DNA of 64,000 nt from Pseudodesulfovibrio sp. (GTDB lineage Bacteria; Desulfobacterota; Desulfovibrionia; Desulfovibrionales; Desulfovibrionaceae): contig JADGEX010000001.1 in assembly GCA_016744135.1 (NCBI GenBank), positions 2,596,980 to 2,660,979 of the forward strand, given 5' to 3'. Positions 24,277 through 32,931 of the stretch are shown here, piece after piece. Position 1 is the stretch's first letter, and each line of letters starts with the position of its first letter. A program made the translations under genes and the position numbers. The notes below the pieces were generated by a model that was not told the origin of the DNA, searched no databases, and saw only the letters and a list, made by a program, of their open reading frames with translations.

Positions 24277-26691
24277 ATGTCGAAAGATCTTATTATCGTT
24301 GAGTCCCCTGCCAAGGTGAAGACCATTTCCAAATTCCTGGGCAAGAATTTTATTGTCGATGCCTCGGTGGGCCATGTTCGTGATTTGCCCACCCGAGACC
24401 TCGGTGTAGACGAAGAAAATGACTTTGCTCCCCGTTATGAAATAATTCAAGGCAAGGAAGATGTGGTCAAACGTCTTCAAGCCGCAGCAAAGAAGGCTGA
24501 TACAGTCTTCCTCGCCCCTGACCCCGACCGCGAAGGTGAGGCCATTGCATGGCACGTTGCTGAACTTTTGAAGCCGGTCAACGATAAAATTCGGCGTATT
24601 CAGTTCAACGAAATTACCTCCCGCGCCGTTAAAGAGGCTTTGGAAAACGCACAGGAACTTAATGAAGACCTGTTTGATTCCCAGCAGGCCAGACGTATTT
24701 TGGATCGGTTGGTGGGCTACAAGATTTCTCCCATCCTGTGGAAGAACGTGAAACGCGGTATTTCCGCAGGACGTGTCCAGTCCGTGGCACTCAAGATTCT
24801 GGTGGAACGCGAAAAAGAACGTCGGGCTTTCCGGGCTGATGAGTATTGGCCTTTCAAGGTGCTGCTTGAGGGTGGCAATCCACCGCCGTTCTGGTTGGAC
24901 CTGCATAAGCTGGCCGGCAAGGCTGTCAAACCCGGCGTTAATCATGTCGGCAATCAGGGCGAAGCTGAAAAACTTCAGAATGCGTTGGAAACCGGCGAGT
25001 TCAAGGTTGATTCCGTGCAGGAGAAGCAGCGCAAGCGTAATCCTTTGCCGCCATATATTACCTCGACGCTTCAGCAGGACGCCAACCGGCGTATGGGCTA
25101 CTCCGCCAAGCGGACCATGTCCATTGCCCAGCGTCTCTACGAAGGTGTGGAACTCGGCAAGCGTGGTACCACGGCGCTTATCACCTATATGCGTACTGAC
25201 TCCGTCCGTATCGCCAAGGATGCACAGGATGCGGCCAAGGAGTTGATCCTTGATCGGTTCGGCGCTGATTACTATCCGCCCAAGCCCCGTCAGTTTAAGA
25301 CAAAGGGCGGCGCTCAGGATGCGCATGAAGCCATACGTCCGGTTGATGTGACCATTACGCCTGATGACGTGAAGTCTTATTTGCCTTCCGAGCAGCATAA
25401 ACTGTATCGACTTATTTGGCAGCGTTTTGTCGCTTCACAAATGGCCGTTGCCACTTTTTGGGATACCACGGTTCTCGTGACCGCCCCGGAAACCATCTGG
25501 CGTGCCAAGGGCGAACGTTTGCTCTTTGCCGGTTTTCTGGCTGCCATGGACAAGGCCAGCAGCGATGACGATACTGAATTGCCCAAGCTCCACGAAGGTG
25601 ACGTTCTCGCCCTTAATGAATTGAAGAAGGAACAGAAGTTCACCCAGCCACCGCCGCGTTACTCTGAAGCATCGCTGGTCAAAACGCTGGAAGAGCTTGG
25701 TATTGGTCGTCCTTCTACCTATGCGGCGATTATTTCCACATTGCTCGACCGCGAGTATGCCCGTCAGGAAGAAAAACGGTTTGTGCCTACGGAACTTGGT
25801 TTCACTGTTTCCGATAAGCTCGGCGAACATTTTCAGGCGCTCATGGATGTGGGCTTTACCGCCCAAATGGAAGGCATGCTTGATGCCGTGGCCGAGGGTA
25901 AGAAGGACTGGAAAGATCTGCTGAAACATTTTGGCGATGATTTTTATCCGACCTTGGAAAAAGCCCGTACCGAGATGGCTCGGAGTCAGCAGGTCACGGA
26001 CATCAACTGCGAGAATTGCGGCAAGCCCATGGCTATCAAGTTCGGCAAGACCGGCGAATTCCTCGGATGTACTGGTTTTCCAGGCTGTCGTACCATCAAG
26101 AACTTTACCCGCGATGAGCAGGGTGCCATTCAGGTTGTTGAACGTGAAAAACCCGAAGAGACCGGCGTACTGTGCGAAAAGTGCGGTCGTCCCATGGCGA
26201 TTAAGCAGTCTCGTCGAGGAGAATTTCTGGGCTGTACAGGCTATCCTGATTGTAAATCCATTGTTAATTTCAAGCGTGATGAAAACGGCAAGATTCAGGT
26301 CGTTGAATCTGAAAAGCCCGAAGTTGTCGGAACCTGTCCTGACTGCGGCGGCGAATTGCTGCTCAAGAAGGCCCGTACCGGTTCCCGGTTTATTGCCTGT
26401 TCAAATTACCCGGATTGTACCTACGCGGCACCGTTTTCCACTGGCGTTCCTTGTCCGAAAGAAGGGTGCGAGGGCGAATTGGTGGAAAAATCGTCGCGTC
26501 GAGGCAAGCTTTTTTATTCTTGTTCAACCTATCCCAAGTGCGACTATGCGGTGTGGAACTGGCCTGTCAACGAGCCGTGTCCAAAGTGCGAGCATCCGAT
26601 TCTGACCCGCAAGACCACCAAGGATAAGGGCGAACATATTGCTTGTCCCAAGAAGGGCTGCGGATACACTCGTCCTGTCGAGGACGAATAG
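24277..26691 (+). CDS. topA: DNA topoisomerase I
   Basis: This 804-residue type IA topoisomerase starts at the family-typical MSKDLIIVESPAK; a second ATG lies 15 nt upstream. The Toprim domain has the glutamate of VESPAKVKTI and PDPDREGEAIAWH. The active-site tyrosine lies in ALITYMRTDSVR. The C-terminus (about 575-804) holds five four-cysteine zinc-finger repeats: three with CxxC...C, one CPKEGC variant, and a last one ending CPKKGC. It relaxes negative supercoils behind the replication and transcription machinery. Confidence 0.97.
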   Translation: MSKDLIIVESPAKVKTISKFLGKNFIVDASVGHVRDLPTRDLGVDEENDFAPRYEIIQGKEDVVKRLQAAAKKADTVFLAPDPDREGEAIAWHVAELLKPVNDKIRRIQFNEITSRAVKEALENAQELNEDLFDSQQARRILDRLVGYKISPILWKNVKRGISAGRVQSVALKILVEREKERRAFRADEYWPFKVLLEGGNPPPFWLDLHKLAGKAVKPGVNHVGNQGEAEKLQNALETGEFKVDSVQEKQRKRNPLPPYITSTLQQDANRRMGYSAKRTMSIAQRLYEGVELGKRGTTALITYMRTDSVRIAKDAQDAAKELILDRFGADYYPPKPRQFKTKGGAQDAHEAIRPVDVTITPDDVKSYLPSEQHKLYRLIWQRFVASQMAVATFWDTTVLVTAPETIWRAKGERLLFAGFLAAMDKASSDDDTELPKLHEGDVLALNELKKEQKFTQPPPRYSEASLVKTLEELGIGRPSTYAAIISTLLDREYARQEEKRFVPTELGFTVSDKLGEHFQALMDVGFTAQMEGMLDAVAEGKKDWKDLLKHFGDDFYPTLEKARTEMARSQQVTDINCENCGKPMAIKFGKTGEFLGCTGFPGCRTIKNFTRDEQGAIQVVEREKPEETGVLCEKCGRPMAIKQSRRGEFLGCTGYPDCKSIVNFKRDENGKIQVVESEKPEVVGTCPDCGGELLLKKARTGSRFIACSNYPDCTYAAPFSTGVPCPKEGCEGELVEKSSRRGKLFYSCSTYPKCDYAVWNWPVNEPCPKCEHPILTRKTTKDKGEHIACPKKGCGYTRPVEDE

Positions 26692-26715
26692 TCCGGCTTC
26701 CGATAGCGGGCCATT

Positions 26716-26795
26716 TGCACATTTTTCGGGCACAGTTTTAACCCTCAACGTAGCTAGGCTACGCCTCCGGTTAAACTGTGCCCGAGAAAATGCAC
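26716..26795. repeat. Long imperfect inverted repeat between topA and rsmG
   Basis: The left arm (26716-26743, containing CGGGCACAGTTTTAACC) and the right arm (26769-26795, containing GGTTAAACTGTGCCCG) are complementary over about 26 bp with a few mismatches. Between them CGTAGC (26749-26754) pairs with GCTACG (26758-26763). The whole can fold into one 80-nt hairpin. It begins 25 nt after the topA stop and may be a terminator, mRNA stabiliser or dispersed palindromic element. Confidence 0.7.
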
Positions 26796-26910
26796 ATCTG
26801 ACCCATTCTCGAAAGCCTCACGTTGTTGTGTGGCGGGGGTGAAGGGCGCTGCGCTGCTTCGCTTCGTCGGAGTCGGAATGTTTGGAGTGGAGAATTTATA
26901 GGGATAATTC

Positions 26911-27588
26911 ATGGCGAACGTATCTCCTTCATATGATGATGTCTTAGCTGCTGCGGAGCGGTTGGGTCGACCCGTGGATGCGGAGCAGGCAGAACTGTTG
27001 GCGGTGTATCTGAGGCAGCTGATCAAGTGGAACAAGAAGATGAACCTGGTTGGCAAGTCTGACTGGCGGACCGTTTTCAATACACTTGTGGTGGACTCCT
27101 TGTTTTTGGCGGATTTTTTGAAAGGGCTGCCACTTGGCGACAAACCGTTGTGTCTCGATTTTGGTGCCGGAGCGGGGTTGCCGGGGATTCCTTTGCGTGC
27201 GTTATGGCAGGAAGGAGATTACTGGCTTGTCGAATTGCGCGAGAAGCGAGCGTTGTTTATGACATCCGTACTCAGCAAGCTCAAATTGCCCGGTACAAAT
27301 GTCTTTCGCGGTAGGGCAGAAGATGCTTTGGCGCGACTGGAAAAGGGCAGGACAGAAGCAACTGCTGATCTTATCCTCAGCCGTGCGTTTATGCCGTGGC
27401 CCAAGCTGCTTGATTTCATTTATCCCATGTTGCGTAAGGATGAAGAGAGGGCTGGTGTTGCGGTCATCTTGTCCAATGATCTGCCTCCCGCTGAATCTGA
27501 ATTGCCTGAAGGGTGGGTGCTCGGAAATGTCGCGAGTTATCCAGCGGCCCGGGGAGAGCGTTTTTTTTGGTCGTTGAAGGTGCGGTAG
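26911..27588 (+). CDS. rsmG: 16S rRNA (guanine-527 N7) methyltransferase RsmG
   Basis: This 225-residue protein matches the RsmG/GidB family: the N-terminal segment with LIKWNKKMNLVGKSDW, the S-adenosylmethionine motif LDFGAGAGLPGIPL (about 82-95), ELREKRALFM, GRAEDAL and the C-terminal LSRAFMPWPKLLDF. It methylates G527 of 16S rRNA. It is followed by a bidirectional terminator that separates it from the convergent methyltransferase gene. Unlike many bacteria, the neighbourhood does not contain mnmG or the parAB genes. Confidence 0.95.
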   Translation: MANVSPSYDDVLAAAERLGRPVDAEQAELLAVYLRQLIKWNKKMNLVGKSDWRTVFNTLVVDSLFLADFLKGLPLGDKPLCLDFGAGAGLPGIPLRALWQEGDYWLVELREKRALFMTSVLSKLKLPGTNVFRGRAEDALARLEKGRTEATADLILSRAFMPWPKLLDFIYPMLRKDEERAGVAVILSNDLPPAESELPEGWVLGNVASYPAARGERFFWSLKVR

Positions 27589-27620
27589 AAGATGCCTCCG
27601 GCGAGAAGATTGATATTTTT

Positions 27621-27660
27621 GAAGAAAGCCCTGACAGCGCGTGTTGTCGGGGCTTTCTTC
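27621..27660. terminator. Bidirectional terminator between rsmG and methyltransferase gene
   Basis: GAAGAAAGCCCTGACA and its near-perfect complement TTGTCGGGGCTTTCTTC form a 16-bp stem with one G-U wobble and a 7-nt loop. Each strand ends in a CTTTCTTCT-like tail, so it can serve both convergent genes. Confidence 0.85.
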
Positions 27661-27663
27661 TAT

Positions 27664-28470
27664 TTACTGTGGTTTTTGTGCAACGACGATGAGTCTGCTG
27701 CTTAAGGCGATCACTTCCGGGTGTGTAGCGTAATCGCGTTCAAGTTTTTCAAGGGCCTGAGTGGTGTCTGTTGCTTTCATTGCGGCATTGGTCTTTGCGC
27801 TGGGTGGGAATGTGAACAGGGGAGTGAGGCCTGCGAGGGTGTGTATTGTCATGCCAAAGTGCTCAAAGGTTTTTGTAAGCTCTGTCGGGCCGAACAGGTG
27901 CAGATCCATATTCCCCTTGGATGAAAATTCGCCGGTTTCAAGCGTGTGCATGAAATCTGCGGATGGCTTGTCGCGGAATAAGTCAAAAGCGAGGCGGTAT
28001 TTGTTTCCTGCATCGCATAAGACGTACCCGCCGGGACGGACGACACGGCAGTATTCGCCTATGGCTTTCTTCGGGTCGGAGGATAAGGAAATAGGTTCCC
28101 CGGTTGATATGACCATATCGAAGCTGGCGTCTTTAAAGGGATGCAGGTCGCAGACATCCAACACCTCAAATCTGATGTTGTCGAAACCTTTACGGTCAGC
28201 GTCTTCTTGTGCCTTCGCGAGCATGCCAGGCGAAAAATCCGAACACGTGAGAGCAAAACCCATGGGGACCAGATGCTCGGCCCATCGTCCGGTTCCGCAG
28301 CCTGCTTCCAGTACTTTACCTTCGGGAAATTCTGGGAGAAGTGGTTCTATGTGCCGCCACCAACTTTCATGATAGAATTGGCCTGAATGGTTATCTGATT
28401 TGCACAGCTTTCTTGCCGCATGCTGTTCAGCCCTTTCGTCCCAAATTTTTCGCAGTTCGTCATTGTTCAT
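27664..28470 (-). CDS. Class I SAM-dependent methyltransferase
   Basis: This 268-residue protein has a Rossmann-fold methyltransferase core: motif I VLEAGCGTGRWAEHL (about 53-67), CSDFSPGMLAKA, motif DVCDLHPF and VVRPGGYVL. The first 45 residues are helical and the last 70 carry the substrate-side cap. The layout is that of the Methyltransf_11/25 group; the substrate cannot be deduced. It is divergent from a MarR regulator whose promoter region carries inverted repeats, so it is a likely target of that regulator. Confidence 0.88.
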   Translation of the reverse strand: MNNDELRKIWDERAEQHAARKLCKSDNHSGQFYHESWWRHIEPLLPEFPEGKVLEAGCGTGRWAEHLVPMGFALTCSDFSPGMLAKAQEDADRKGFDNIRFEVLDVCDLHPFKDASFDMVISTGEPISLSSDPKKAIGEYCRVVRPGGYVLCDAGNKYRLAFDLFRDKPSADFMHTLETGEFSSKGNMDLHLFGPTELTKTFEHFGMTIHTLAGLTPLFTFPPSAKTNAAMKATDTTQALEKLERDYATHPEVIALSSRLIVVAQKPQ

Positions 28471-28503
28471 AATGTCTCCTTGATGGTCTGGAAGAATGAT
28501 AGA

Positions 28504-28633
28504 TGTAAATAAATTATTTTGTAAAGCTTCTAAACAAAATAAAGTTGATTAGTGAACAATTAATTGTCGAGAAATCAAGCTATTGAAGCGAGAGCTAGTA
28601 CAAGTGTTGTGCAAAATGTGTATTTACTTTACA
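28504..28633. promoter_or_regulatory. Candidate MarR operator region
   Basis: A perfect 9-bp inverted repeat TTATTTTGT (28514-28522) / ACAAAATAA (28534-28542) lies between the divergent methyltransferase and marR genes. Similar half-sites TGTAAATAAAT (28504-28514) and, on the other strand, TGTAAAGTAAAT (28622-28633) flank it. The AT-rich palindromic layout fits a MarR-type operator controlling both genes (inference). Confidence 0.5.
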
Positions 28634-28641
28634 TTTTCAGC

Positions 28642-29121
28642 ATGACGACAAAAGAAGAAACCATTGTACATATTTCTGGAAGGTTGAAGCGGATTATTCG
28701 TCAACATATGCGTATCGAGAAATTACCAATTCATATTGGTGAGTCGTGTGTGCTGCGGCCGGGAGAAGTGCATTTCGTGCAGGCCATTGGCCGAAATCCC
28801 GGGATGAATATACATGAACTCGGTGGGGTGATGGGGGTGACACGGAGTGCCTCATCACAAATGGTTGGCAAGTTGGTGGAGAAATGTTTTGCAGAAAAGC
28901 GTTCTACACCTGAGAATCGCAAGGAAGCTCGGGTTTATTTAACTTCTGCAGGAGAAGAGGCATTTAGTGTTCATGAAGATTTTCATGAGCGGCATTTTAA
29001 AGAGTTGCTGCACAGACTCGATGAGTTTTCTGATACTCAGATAGCGACGGCTGCAGCAGTCCTTTCCGTGTTCGAAGGCATCATGGACGAACGCATGGAA
29101 GAACTCTTCGGCAAAGAATAG
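28642..29121 (+). CDS. MarR-family transcriptional regulator
   Basis: This 159-residue protein from ATG 28642 is chosen over a TTG 78 nt upstream because the upstream residues do not fit the family. The winged helix-turn-helix (about 45-110) has MNIHELGGVMGVTRSASSQMVGKLVEKCF and a wing with ENRKEARVYLTSAGEEAF. Helices at both ends form the dimer interface. MarR proteins usually repress themselves and a divergent gene, here the methyltransferase at 27664-28470. A near-perfect terminator follows the stop. Confidence 0.9.
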   Translation: MTTKEETIVHISGRLKRIIRQHMRIEKLPIHIGESCVLRPGEVHFVQAIGRNPGMNIHELGGVMGVTRSASSQMVGKLVEKCFAEKRSTPENRKEARVYLTSAGEEAFSVHEDFHERHFKELLHRLDEFSDTQIATAAAVLSVFEGIMDERMEELFGKE

Positions 29122-29123
29122 AC

Positions 29124-29169
29124 AAGAAGTCTCGGTAGCATTAATGCTACCGAGACTTCTTGTTTTTTT
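29124..29169 (+). terminator. Terminator of the MarR gene
   Basis: AAGAAGTCTCGGTAGCATT (29124-29142) is a perfect 19-bp complement of the adjoining bases up to 29161, and a T7 run follows (29163-29169). This is a textbook intrinsic terminator. Confidence 0.95.
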
Positions 29170-29177
29170 ATAAACCC

Positions 29178-29262
29178 TTTCGCCGAAGGCGACATGGGAT
29201 TCTTAAGGCCTTCGACCTTAAGCCGTCGGAGACGAAATCACCCGACAATTTCGCCGAAGGCG
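29178..29262. repeat. Direct repeat of a 14-bp GC-rich palindrome
   Basis: TTTCGCCGAAGGCG occurs at 29178-29191 and again at 29249-29262, each time partly self-complementary (CGCC/GGCG). Both lie between marR and cysS, right after the terminator. They may be remnants of dispersed palindromic units. Confidence 0.5.
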
Positions 29263-29276
29263 GTTCCCAACTTAAT

Positions 29277-30734
29277 TTACTGCACGTCCCAAGTAGCGCC
29301 CTGCGGCGTGTCTTTAACCTCAACGTTCATTTCAGCCAGTTCATCACGAATGGCATCGGACTTCTCGAAATCCTTGTCTTTACGTGCCTGCTGACGGGCG
29401 TCTAAAAGCCCTTGAACCTTGACCGGATCTATATCGGTCCGGGCGGCGCGGTTATCTCGCAACTCGGTCAGAAACTCGACAGGTTCGCGTTCGAAGATAC
29501 CGAGTACCTCGCCCCAATGGGCAACGTTTTTTTTGATGCGGGTGAACAGATCGCGACCACCTTCGGATTTGCGCAGGTTCTTGTCCTCTGCAACGCGTCC
29601 GGCCAGACGAATGGCGGAGAAGACATGTCCTAACGCACCAGCCGTGTTCATGTCGTCTTCCATTGCTTCGTCGAAATGCTTTTCGATCTCGGTCAATTCA
29701 GTAACCAGTTCTTCAGGGAACGGAGATTTTTTCCATTTGGATTTGGCCAGTTCAACGTCCATCTGGGCCAAAGCGGAGTAGATGCGTTTGATGCCTTTTT
29801 CTGCTTCTTCGAGGGCCTCGAAAGAAAAGTCGAGTGGGCTGCGATAGTGCATGGTCAGCAGAAAGTACCGCAGTGTCTCGGCAAGGAATTTGTCCAGAAT
29901 GTCCCGGATGGTGAAGAAGTTGCCAAGGGACTTGGACATCTTCTCGGAGTTGATCTGTACGAATCCGTTGTGCACCCAGTAGTTGGCGAACGGTTTGCCC
30001 GTGTCAGCCTCAGACTGTGCTACTTCGTTTTCGTGGTGCGGGAAGGAAAGATCCTGTCCACCGCCGTGAATATCCAGCGGCAGGGAAGAGTATTTTTCGG
30101 ACATTGCCGAACATTCCAAATGCCAGCCGGGACGGCCTTGGCCCCAAGGGGATTTCCAGGAAGGTTCGCCGGGCTTTGCTCCTTTCCACAGTGCGAAATC
30201 GAGCGGGTCCTGCTTTTCTTCACCGGGGTCGATGCGTGCACCGGATTCCAACTCGTCGATGTTGCGGCCTGACAGTTTGCCGTATCCTTCAAAGGAACGG
30301 ACCTTGAAATAGACGTCACCGGATGGGGTGGAGTAAGCGTGTCCCTTGTTTATGAGACGTTCGGTCAGGGCGATCATTTCAGGGATGTGTTCGGTACACT
30401 TGGGTTCCACATCTGGACGAAGTACGGATAGTTTGTCCATGTCCACATAGAATTCACCGATGAATTTTTCGGCGATTTCGCCAGCTTCCTTTCCGACTTC
30501 ATTGGCGCGCTTGATGATCTTGTCATCAATGTCCGTGAAATTGCGGATGAAGTTGACGTTGTAACCTTTGCGCTGGAGATATCGGTACAAGACGTCGAAA
30601 ACCACGCTGGAGCGAGCATGGCCGATGTGACAGAGATCGTATGCCGTGATGCCGCAGACGTACATATTGACGTCATTGCCGTTCGCCGGGGTGAATTCTT
30701 CTTTCTGTCGTTTGAGCGTATTGTAAAGTCTCAT
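29277..30734 (-). CDS. cysS: Cysteinyl-tRNA synthetase
   Basis: This 485-residue class I aminoacyl-tRNA synthetase has the HIGH signature in YDLCHIGHARS (about 31-41) and the KMSKS signature in EKMSKSLGN (about 267). The zinc ligand cysteine lies in MYVCGIT, with WHLECSAM and the HHENE cluster further on. The length is standard. It charges tRNA-Cys. The next minus-strand gene upstream ends 43 nt before its ATG, so it is the last gene of a unit with ispDF and an unknown membrane-anchored protein. Confidence 0.97.
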   Translation of the reverse strand: MRLYNTLKRQKEEFTPANGNDVNMYVCGITAYDLCHIGHARSSVVFDVLYRYLQRKGYNVNFIRNFTDIDDKIIKRANEVGKEAGEIAEKFIGEFYVDMDKLSVLRPDVEPKCTEHIPEMIALTERLINKGHAYSTPSGDVYFKVRSFEGYGKLSGRNIDELESGARIDPGEEKQDPLDFALWKGAKPGEPSWKSPWGQGRPGWHLECSAMSEKYSSLPLDIHGGGQDLSFPHHENEVAQSEADTGKPFANYWVHNGFVQINSEKMSKSLGNFFTIRDILDKFLAETLRYFLLTMHYRSPLDFSFEALEEAEKGIKRIYSALAQMDVELAKSKWKKSPFPEELVTELTEIEKHFDEAMEDDMNTAGALGHVFSAIRLAGRVAEDKNLRKSEGGRDLFTRIKKNVAHWGEVLGIFEREPVEFLTELRDNRAARTDIDPVKVQGLLDARQQARKDKDFEKSDAIRDELAEMNVEVKDTPQGATWDVQ

Positions 30735-30777
30735 TGAATTACTCCATTTTTATTCATTTGAAATAATTGATATTTAA

Positions 30778-31659
30778 TTAAATTCCATCGCTGGAAGTCG
30801 TGACAATTTTCATATTCAGGAGCTGCATGGTTTCAAATATATCGCGGCCCATGAAAAAGTACAGTACTGGAAATGGCTCTTTTGGAGATATGGAAACTGT
30901 CATGGTGGCAGGGTCTCCCATGAAACGCCTCAGGCCAAGCATGACGTCTTCGGCTACATCGTTTTCCTTGCTGGCAGCGTGCTCGGCCAAACCGGCCAGC
31001 TCATGCTGAATGGTTGCCACTGTCAGAGTTTCGGACATGTTCATGGCCGCTGACCAGTTGCGAACCACTGTTTTTGTCAATGATCGATCCGTGAATCGCA
31101 GAGTGGCATTGTCGAGGCGTAGGCCGACCAGCTGTTCAAGGCGCATGTCATTGAGATCAATACCGTCCACTGCACAGGTCAGCATGGCGTGCCCCAATTT
31201 GGGGTCATCCATGGAAAGCGTTTCCAAGGTCAGGATACCGTTGGTCGCATCGTACGTATAGTCAAGCTCAATGTTACCGACGATGGAATCAATGCCGGAT
31301 TTCAGCATGATGTCGGTCCATTCTCCGAAATTTTCTGGCGTAACCGCACAGGAAAGTCTGGACGCGGTTGCGTGTGCATGGTGCGGAATTGGGTTGCGCT
31401 GGTCGAAGTCGTCGATTCGCAGGGTGTCGGCTGAGAAGTGCTGCCCCGAAGGGAGGGTCGCGTTGACGTTTTCCAGTGTGACCATATGGTCGTAAATGTC
31501 GACGGACAGGTTGTCATACGTCAGGGTCAAGCCCGGCGTTTGCGCGACGGTTCGGTCGAGTTCTTTGCGGACTTCGGAGTGGACGAACCAGTTCAGGGCT
31601 ACTGCACAAATGACCACGAACACGCCGAACGAGATGAGAAATTTGGCGATTTTATTCAT
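30778..31659 (-). CDS. Membrane-anchored periplasmic protein of unknown function
   Basis: This 293-residue protein has one N-terminal transmembrane segment (about 6-27) and no lipobox, leaving a large periplasmic domain rich in beta-strand patterns. Phrases such as LTYDNLSVDIYDHMVTLENVNATLP and repeated LRLDNATLRF are reminiscent of AsmA/YdbH-type beta-sheet lipid-transport or envelope proteins, but no family is firmly recognised. It starts 3 nt after the ispDF stop and is followed by cysS, so it is expressed with housekeeping genes. Confidence 0.72.
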   Translation of the reverse strand: MNKIAKFLISFGVFVVICAVALNWFVHSEVRKELDRTVAQTPGLTLTYDNLSVDIYDHMVTLENVNATLPSGQHFSADTLRIDDFDQRNPIPHHAHATASRLSCAVTPENFGEWTDIMLKSGIDSIVGNIELDYTYDATNGILTLETLSMDDPKLGHAMLTCAVDGIDLNDMRLEQLVGLRLDNATLRFTDRSLTKTVVRNWSAAMNMSETLTVATIQHELAGLAEHAASKENDVAEDVMLGLRRFMGDPATMTVSISPKEPFPVLYFFMGRDIFETMQLLNMKIVTTSSDGI

Positions 31660-31662
31660 GGT

Positions 31663-32859
31663 CTACAAATCCCGGAGACCCGTAACGGAAGCTACGGCCT
31701 TGATACCTTTTTTGGCGCCGGTAAAGCCGAGTTTCTCTTCAGTGGTGGCCTTGAAGTTAACCTGATGAGCATCCAGTCCGAGGAGACGGCAGATGTTTTT
31801 TGCGATTTGATTCGCATGCGGGGAAAGTCTCGGCGCTTGAGTAATAACCGTCAGATCCGCGTGGACGATACGCGTTCCGGTTTCTTCTGCCATGGTCAGA
31901 ACTTCTCGCAGAAAGATAGAGCTGTCCACGCCCTTGAATTTCGGGTCCGTGTCCGGGAAATGTTTGCCAATGTCTCCGCCACCGAAAGTGCCCAGAATGG
32001 CATCTGTCAGGGCATGCAGGAGTACATCGCCATCTGAGTGAGCAATGATGGTCGGGCCACCGGCAATGGGAACCCCACCAAGTGTCAGTGGACGATCATT
32101 TTCACCGCCAAAGCGGTGGACATCGTAGCCCCAGCCCATACATGGGACAGTGGTCTTTGTTTCTTCCAGACGCTTTAGGTCCTCGGGAACAGTGATCTTG
32201 ATGTTGCGTGTCTCGCCGGGAATCACGTCCACTTCAGCCAGCTTTTCAACCATGCTGGCATCATCTGTTACTTCCCACCCTTCGGCATCAGCCCGGTCAT
32301 GGGCTTCTTTGAGAATGGATGTTTCGAATCCCTGCGGAGTTTGGACCGCGGCCAGTTCGGCCCTGTTCAGGGTGTCGACAACCTTATCGTCAGCCACGCG
32401 TTTGACCGTGTCCGTCACCGGTATGGTAGGGATCACACCGCGCGCGCCATTATCGAGGGTGTCGATAAGGTCAGTGATGATTCGAGGTGATACGAACGGG
32501 CGAGCCGAGTCGTGGACCAGAATACCGTCGCATTCCTTGGGCAGACCGATCAGACCGTTCTTGACGGAATCCTGACGGCGTTCGCCACCGGGGATGACTT
32601 TCCACTTCAGGCCGAGGTCTTCGGATTTGAAATATTGGCGGAGTTTTTTCTCCATGGTCGGAGCGTCTTCGGGCGGGAAGACGAACACTAGCCCCTTGAC
32701 GCGGGCTACACGTGAGAATGTTCGAGCGCAATGCCAGAACAGTGGTGCCGATTTGTATTCGAGGTACTGCTTGCGTTCGCCGTTTACGGCTTCAGCCAGT
32801 CTTGTACCGGAGCCTGCGGCAAGGATTATGCCCCAGATATTTTTGAGTGGACGCGTCAT
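31663..32859 (-). CDS. ispDF: Bifunctional IspD/IspF isoprenoid enzyme
   Basis: This 398-residue fusion starts at ATG 32859; the open frame continues upstream into the RNase P RNA gene but is not coding there. Residues 8-230 are the IspD cytidylyltransferase (GIILAAGSGTRLAE, GGERRQDSVKNGL, LVHDSARPFVS, TPQGF). Residues 236-395 are the IspF MECDP synthase (GWGYDVHRFG with its metal-binding Asp and His, IAHSDGDVLLHALTDAILG, NFKATTEEKLGFTG). Together they catalyse two steps of the non-mevalonate pathway. Such fusions are common in delta- and epsilonproteobacterial lineages. Confidence 0.96.
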   Translation of the reverse strand: MTRPLKNIWGIILAAGSGTRLAEAVNGERKQYLEYKSAPLFWHCARTFSRVARVKGLVFVFPPEDAPTMEKKLRQYFKSEDLGLKWKVIPGGERRQDSVKNGLIGLPKECDGILVHDSARPFVSPRIITDLIDTLDNGARGVIPTIPVTDTVKRVADDKVVDTLNRAELAAVQTPQGFETSILKEAHDRADAEGWEVTDDASMVEKLAEVDVIPGETRNIKITVPEDLKRLEETKTTVPCMGWGYDVHRFGGENDRPLTLGGVPIAGGPTIIAHSDGDVLLHALTDAILGTFGGGDIGKHFPDTDPKFKGVDSSIFLREVLTMAEETGTRIVHADLTVITQAPRLSPHANQIAKNICRLLGLDAHQVNFKATTEEKLGFTGAKKGIKAVASVTGLRDL

Positions 32860-32889
32860 GCGAAACCCTATGCCGTTGAATGAAAAGTG

Positions 32890-32926
32890 GTCGCGCGGGA
32901 GAAGGTATGCGCCTTTTCCCGCGCGG
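32890..32926 (-). terminator. GC-rich hairpin at the 3' end of rnpB
   Basis: CGCGCGGGAGAAGG (32892-32905) pairs with CCTTTTCCCGCGCG (32912-32925) with one G-U. It lies a few bases beyond the 3' end of the RNase P RNA. The following U-run is weak (ACCACTTTTC), so some transcripts may read on into ispDF 30 nt later. Confidence 0.7.
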
Positions 32927-32931
32927 TATAT

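Noticed and set aside
24223-25398. 391-codon minus-strand open frame opposite topA
   Set aside because: Complement of conserved topA codons; topA motifs prove the plus strand.
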